Positions 61,194 to 64,000 of a DNA stretch of 64,000 nucleotides are shown piece after piece; the stretch's first letter is position 1; each line of letters starts with the position of its first letter. The position numbers and the translations under genes were made by a program. Source of the DNA: CAZMRW01 sp964568805 (GTDB lineage: Bacteria; Pseudomonadota; Gammaproteobacteria; Methylococcales; Methylomonadaceae); NCBI GenBank assembly GCA_964568805.1, contig CAZMRW010000010.1, positions 1 to 64,000 of the forward strand, written 5' to 3'. Under the pieces are notes generated by a model. It worked only from the letters and a program-made list of their open reading frames with translations. It was not told the origin of the DNA and searched no databases.

Positions 61194-63494
61194 ATGCCTT
61201 ATAAAAAATTGATCGAATCTCCGGAAAGGGCGATACCGCGGATGGTTAATGACCAGTCCAGCCCGGATTCCGGCCAGTCATTTCAAAACGGTCTTCATCC
61301 CATCCCCCAATTGCAACGGACAATGGGTAACCGCAATATCGCGCAGTTGATTCAAGCCAGGCGGCTTACACCGGAAGGCAAGATTACTGGTCTACAGAGA
61401 AAGCTGACCGTTGGCGCCGCAGATGATCAATACGAGCAGGAAGCCGATCGCGTGGCGCACCAAGTGATGAATACACCGGATGCAGCGGTTGCATCTAACT
61501 CGATGCAACGCGTCATATCACCCGAAGAAGACAAGGACAAGACGCTGCAAACCAAGCCGCTGGCTGCCGCCATTACCCCATTCGTGCAGCGGGACATGGT
61601 GAACAATGAGAAACCGGAAGAAGAAGAGAAGCCCGTCCAGGCCAAGTTTTTAACCGGGACGAGCAGAAAGCCCGTGCAGCGGCAGCCCGAAGAAGATAAA
61701 GACAAGATGCTGCAAACCAAGCCGTTGGCTGACACCATTACTCCATTCGTGCAGCGGGACATGGTGAACAATGAGAAACCGGAAGAAGAGAAGCCCGTCC
61801 AGGCCAAATTTTTAACCGGGACGAGTAGAAAGCCCTTGCAGCGGCAGCCCGAAGAAGATAAGAACAAGATGCTGCAAACCAGGCCCATAGCCACCTCTAT
61901 CGCCCCGTTCGTACAGCGGGAGATGGAAAACAATGAAGAGTGGAAAGAAAAAGAAATGCCTGTTCAGGCAAGGTTCTTGGCTCGAACGAATCAAGGACCC
62001 TTACAGCGACAAGACGAAACAGACGAGCAAGAATTCAAACCGGTTCAGCCCAAATCTTCTGGCTTAATGTCCGGAAGCTTCGAGGCGCGAGACGATGTCG
62101 AAACCAAGGTGAGTCAAAGCAAAGGGCATGGTTCGCCGTTGCCAGACTCAGTGCGCGCCTATATGGAGCCGCGGTTTGGCGTGGACTTCAGTCACATACG
62201 CGTTCATACCGGAAGCGACGCTATCCAGATGAACCGCGATGTGGGCGCCAAAGCATTCACCCATGGTTATGACATTTACTATGGCGCCGATCACAGTCCT
62301 GCCAATTTAGAACTGACCGCACACGAGCTCACCCATGTTGTTCAGCAGACAGGATGCCGGCCATTGCATATTCATCCCAAACGACTGGACCAGCTGGCAA
62401 CATCAGGTTCTGAGCGTTCAATGCAGCGAATCTGTTCGGCATGCAGTGCAGACAAGGAAAAAAAAGAGTCAGATCTCAGGACTTTTTCTCTACAACGTAC
62501 TATTGGAGATGGGCATGATTTTTTACCCGCCAGTCGATTTACAGGGAATGCAACGCTGGAAGGGGTGTTTGATAACGAAAGAGTTTTACAAAGTGGAAGT
62601 ACAGGAGCCCCGGTAACTTTGGTCCAGCAGGCGCTTATTGCCTTAGGTTATGCCCTCCCGCGTTTTGGGGCGGATGGTGAGTTTGGAGATGAAACGAAAA
62701 GAGCGGTTGTCGCCTTCCAGAGAGATGCCGGTCTTAATCCGGACGGCAGAGTTGGTTTTCGAACAATCGATTTTCTTGACAAAAGAGACAGAGGTGCGGA
62801 AGTTGCCCCTCCTGTTCGGCCGGTGGTGGCCAACGCTCCCTTTAATATAGCCAATGCGATTGCCCAGCCGGGCGCTGCACCTTCAAACGCGCTTGGTGCA
62901 GGTGTATGGGGATTGACCTTTCCGGAAAATGTACAAGTTACGATAGATGTTTTCGATAATGGGGGTGTCTGGCAACCGGTATTGACCGGTGTAACCGGTA
63001 ACTATTCATTGCAAACCCGATTGCTTCCGGGCGTAAACGAAGTGACAGGACCTGGTGGGAATACCAATGCGGGAAATTATTGTGCGCAGATCAATGACTT
63101 GAACAGTCTAAACGGTGCCAACTGGTATATGCTTTCCGCCGTTCTTGCGCATGAAAGAATTCATGCACGGCAGTTCCGAACAGCGCTCATTCATCCATCG
63201 GTAATTACTCCGCTTGAAACCGCCATTGAAGCCATCACAACGCCAGTTACTTTCCTTACGCCGAATGCGGGAGTTGCCGAGCTTTTCATCAGATTGGATC
63301 CTGCGTTTAATGCTGCGCTTAATGCCGCTCAGGCCAATTGGCTTGCACAGATACTGGTCCTGGTAGCTGGTGATCATACTCCAGGGGGCAGAACTGATAC
63401 AGAGGAACATGCAATAGTGGATCCAATGAGAAGAAGAATCTGTCAACATGCAAGGGCTAATGGCTGGCCGGCTTGCCCGCCGCTTTGCCCCTAG
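61194..63494 (+). CDS. DUF4157 repeat protein with two HExxH motifs, candidate injected cargo
   Basis: This 766-residue protein starts with the typical DUF4157 leader (LQRTMGNRNIAQLIQ and LQRKLTVGAADDQYEQEADR). Three tandem 54-55-residue repeats at about 110-273 each begin PEEDK and end [P/L]QRQ. The DUF4157 domain at about 315-395 has HELTH (His377-Glu378, His381). A peptidoglycan-binding type 1 domain lies at about 464-532. The C-terminal region has a second zinc-protease motif, HERIH (His653-Glu654, His657), and a Cys-rich end. DUF4157 proteins are common companions of extracellular injection systems. Toxic metallopeptidase activity of the C-terminus is inferred, not shown. Confidence 0.82.
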   Translation: MPYKKLIESPERAIPRMVNDQSSPDSGQSFQNGLHPIPQLQRTMGNRNIAQLIQARRLTPEGKITGLQRKLTVGAADDQYEQEADRVAHQVMNTPDAAVASNSMQRVISPEEDKDKTLQTKPLAAAITPFVQRDMVNNEKPEEEEKPVQAKFLTGTSRKPVQRQPEEDKDKMLQTKPLADTITPFVQRDMVNNEKPEEEKPVQAKFLTGTSRKPLQRQPEEDKNKMLQTRPIATSIAPFVQREMENNEEWKEKEMPVQARFLARTNQGPLQRQDETDEQEFKPVQPKSSGLMSGSFEARDDVETKVSQSKGHGSPLPDSVRAYMEPRFGVDFSHIRVHTGSDAIQMNRDVGAKAFTHGYDIYYGADHSPANLELTAHELTHVVQQTGCRPLHIHPKRLDQLATSGSERSMQRICSACSADKEKKESDLRTFSLQRTIGDGHDFLPASRFTGNATLEGVFDNERVLQSGSTGAPVTLVQQALIALGYALPRFGADGEFGDETKRAVVAFQRDAGLNPDGRVGFRTIDFLDKRDRGAEVAPPVRPVVANAPFNIANAIAQPGAAPSNALGAGVWGLTFPENVQVTIDVFDNGGVWQPVLTGVTGNYSLQTRLLPGVNEVTGPGGNTNAGNYCAQINDLNSLNGANWYMLSAVLAHERIHARQFRTALIHPSVITPLETAIEAITTPVTFLTPNAGVAELFIRLDPAFNAALNAAQANWLAQILVLVAGDHTPGGRTDTEEHAIVDPMRRRICQHARANGWPACPPLCP
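61521..62012 (+). repeat. Three tandem 162-165-bp coding repeats
   Basis: Units start at 61521, 61686 and 61848 with lengths 165, 162 and 165. The first two are nearly identical in bases and the third has drifted. Each encodes PEEDK, LQT, PFVQR and QA[KR]FL blocks. The near-identity of units 1 and 2 points to a recent duplication. Confidence 0.9.
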
Positions 63495-63503
63495 TTTTTG
63501 CTG

Positions 63504-64000
63504 ATGAAAAAAACACTTCAGATCGTAAAGCTATTGCTCTTACTAATATTAACGATTCAATTAGCCAGTGCGGAAAACCTCAACCAGACCAAATTACAAA
63601 AAATGAATGAATCAAATACGAAAATCATAAGTTTTTTCGATGTTAATAAAACCGATCATTTGACTAATGATATGACTGCGTTTTCGGCGGTGTTAACTAT
63701 CGCCGAAATACAGTCTGTATCAAATGGCGGGATTGATTTCGGACTCAGTCTGCAATATGAAGGAGCCAATAGGATAGAAATTCATAATCCAATATATTTT
63801 TTCCAAACTATTCTTTCAGGACGCGACAAGACGCAGCTATTTAATGGCGGAAAACCACCGATTCCTTTGATTAACCGCAAAGGCCCCATAAACGAAGCCA
63901 CTGATTTTAATTTCAATATCCTAGCGATAAAAAAAAACGGGGATAGCCTGAATATCCATGAACAGATCAATTTACCATCTATTCCTTTTCAAAAAGGAGA
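63504..64000 (+). CDS. Exported protein of unknown function, cut by window end
   Basis: An ATG at 63504, nine bases after the DUF4157 stop, opens a frame that runs without a stop to the end of the window (165 codons so far). The first 23 residues are a signal peptide (MKKTLQIVKLLLLLLILTI, then QLASA) with cleavage expected after ASA. The rest, so far, has no domain I recognise. It contains a stretch (AEIQSVSNGGIDFGLSLQYEG) that looks like a beta-sheet protein. As it is co-oriented and coupled to the candidate effector, it could be an immunity or accessory protein; this is only a positional guess. Confidence 0.7.
   Translation, partial: MKKTLQIVKLLLLLILTIQLASAENLNQTKLQKMNESNTKIISFFDVNKTDHLTNDMTAFSAVLTIAEIQSVSNGGIDFGLSLQYEGANRIEIHNPIYFFQTILSGRDKTQLFNGGKPPIPLINRKGPINEATDFNFNILAIKKNGDSLNIHEQINLPSIPFQKG

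Noticed and set aside
61427..61933. 168-codon minus-strand repeat frame rich in Ser and Cys
   Set aside because: It is only the complement of the three tandem repeats in the DUF4157 gene.
61521..62012. CRISPR-like repeat array
   Set aside because: The repeats are three long in-frame coding units without spacers, not a CRISPR array.

Overview
The window comes from a Gram-negative gammaproteobacterium with moderate GC. The gene order leuC-leuD-asd-fimV, the Pst/PhoU transporter with oversized permeases, and the TonB-receptor/YfiR chemosensory operon would fit a methanotroph of the Methylococcales. That placement is inference from gene content; no marker gene settles it. No rRNA, tRNA, CRISPR array or intact insertion sequence was found.

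Layout. (1) 347-9418 is a phosphate block: a CHAD-domain protein (minus strand), a SixA-type phosphatase, pstS behind a clear Pho box, a strong terminator, then pstC-pstA-pstB-phoU. (2) 9419-24922, all minus strand, is a chemosensory operon read from 24922 downward: cheW, cheR-TPR, cheW, TonB-dependent receptor, YfiR-family protein, a multi-PAS chemoreceptor, a hybrid CheA, cheB and a REC-GAF-PAS-GAF-GGDEF-EAL protein. It probably links an outer-membrane signal to cyclic-di-GMP breakdown. (3) 25396-32197, plus strand, holds housekeeping genes: adk, leuC, leuD, asd and a fimV-like gene. leuB is absent from between leuD and asd, and truA does not follow fimV. (4) 32580-39465 is a phospho-signalling module: two membrane-anchored Ser/Thr kinases, a PP2C phosphatase, a VWA-FHA membrane protein and a zinc-knuckle FHA protein. 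(5) 39551-58322, minus strand, is a contractile injection system of the extracellular/phage-tail-like (eCIS, Afp/PVC-related) type: two coiled-coil lipoproteins, a Pvc16/DUF4255 cap protein, a small carboxypeptidase-regulatory-like protein, two sheaths, two tube proteins, a tail-chaperone pair, a 965-residue low-complexity protein, a LysM tube-baseplate protein, a split VgrG-like hub and spike, gp25, two baseplate proteins, a tail-protein-I-like protein and a terminal-appendage candidate. (6) 58640-64000, plus strand, has the Afp15-like AAA+ ATPase, a DUF4157 protein with three tandem repeats and two HExxH motifs (candidate cargo), and the start of an exported protein cut by the window end.

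The most interesting reading is that the injection system (region 5) is bracketed by a kinase/phosphatase/FHA set resembling the threonine-phosphorylation pathway (PpkA/PppA/Fha) that controls type VI secretion. Together with two adjacent lipoproteins and a VWA-FHA membrane protein, this suggests a membrane-associated, phosphorylation-gated contractile system rather than a freely released particle. A second notable detail is a run of five G residues five bases before the stop codon of the tail-chaperone gene. A -1 slip there would join it to the overlapping DUF6760 frame, as in phage lambda gpG/gpGT.
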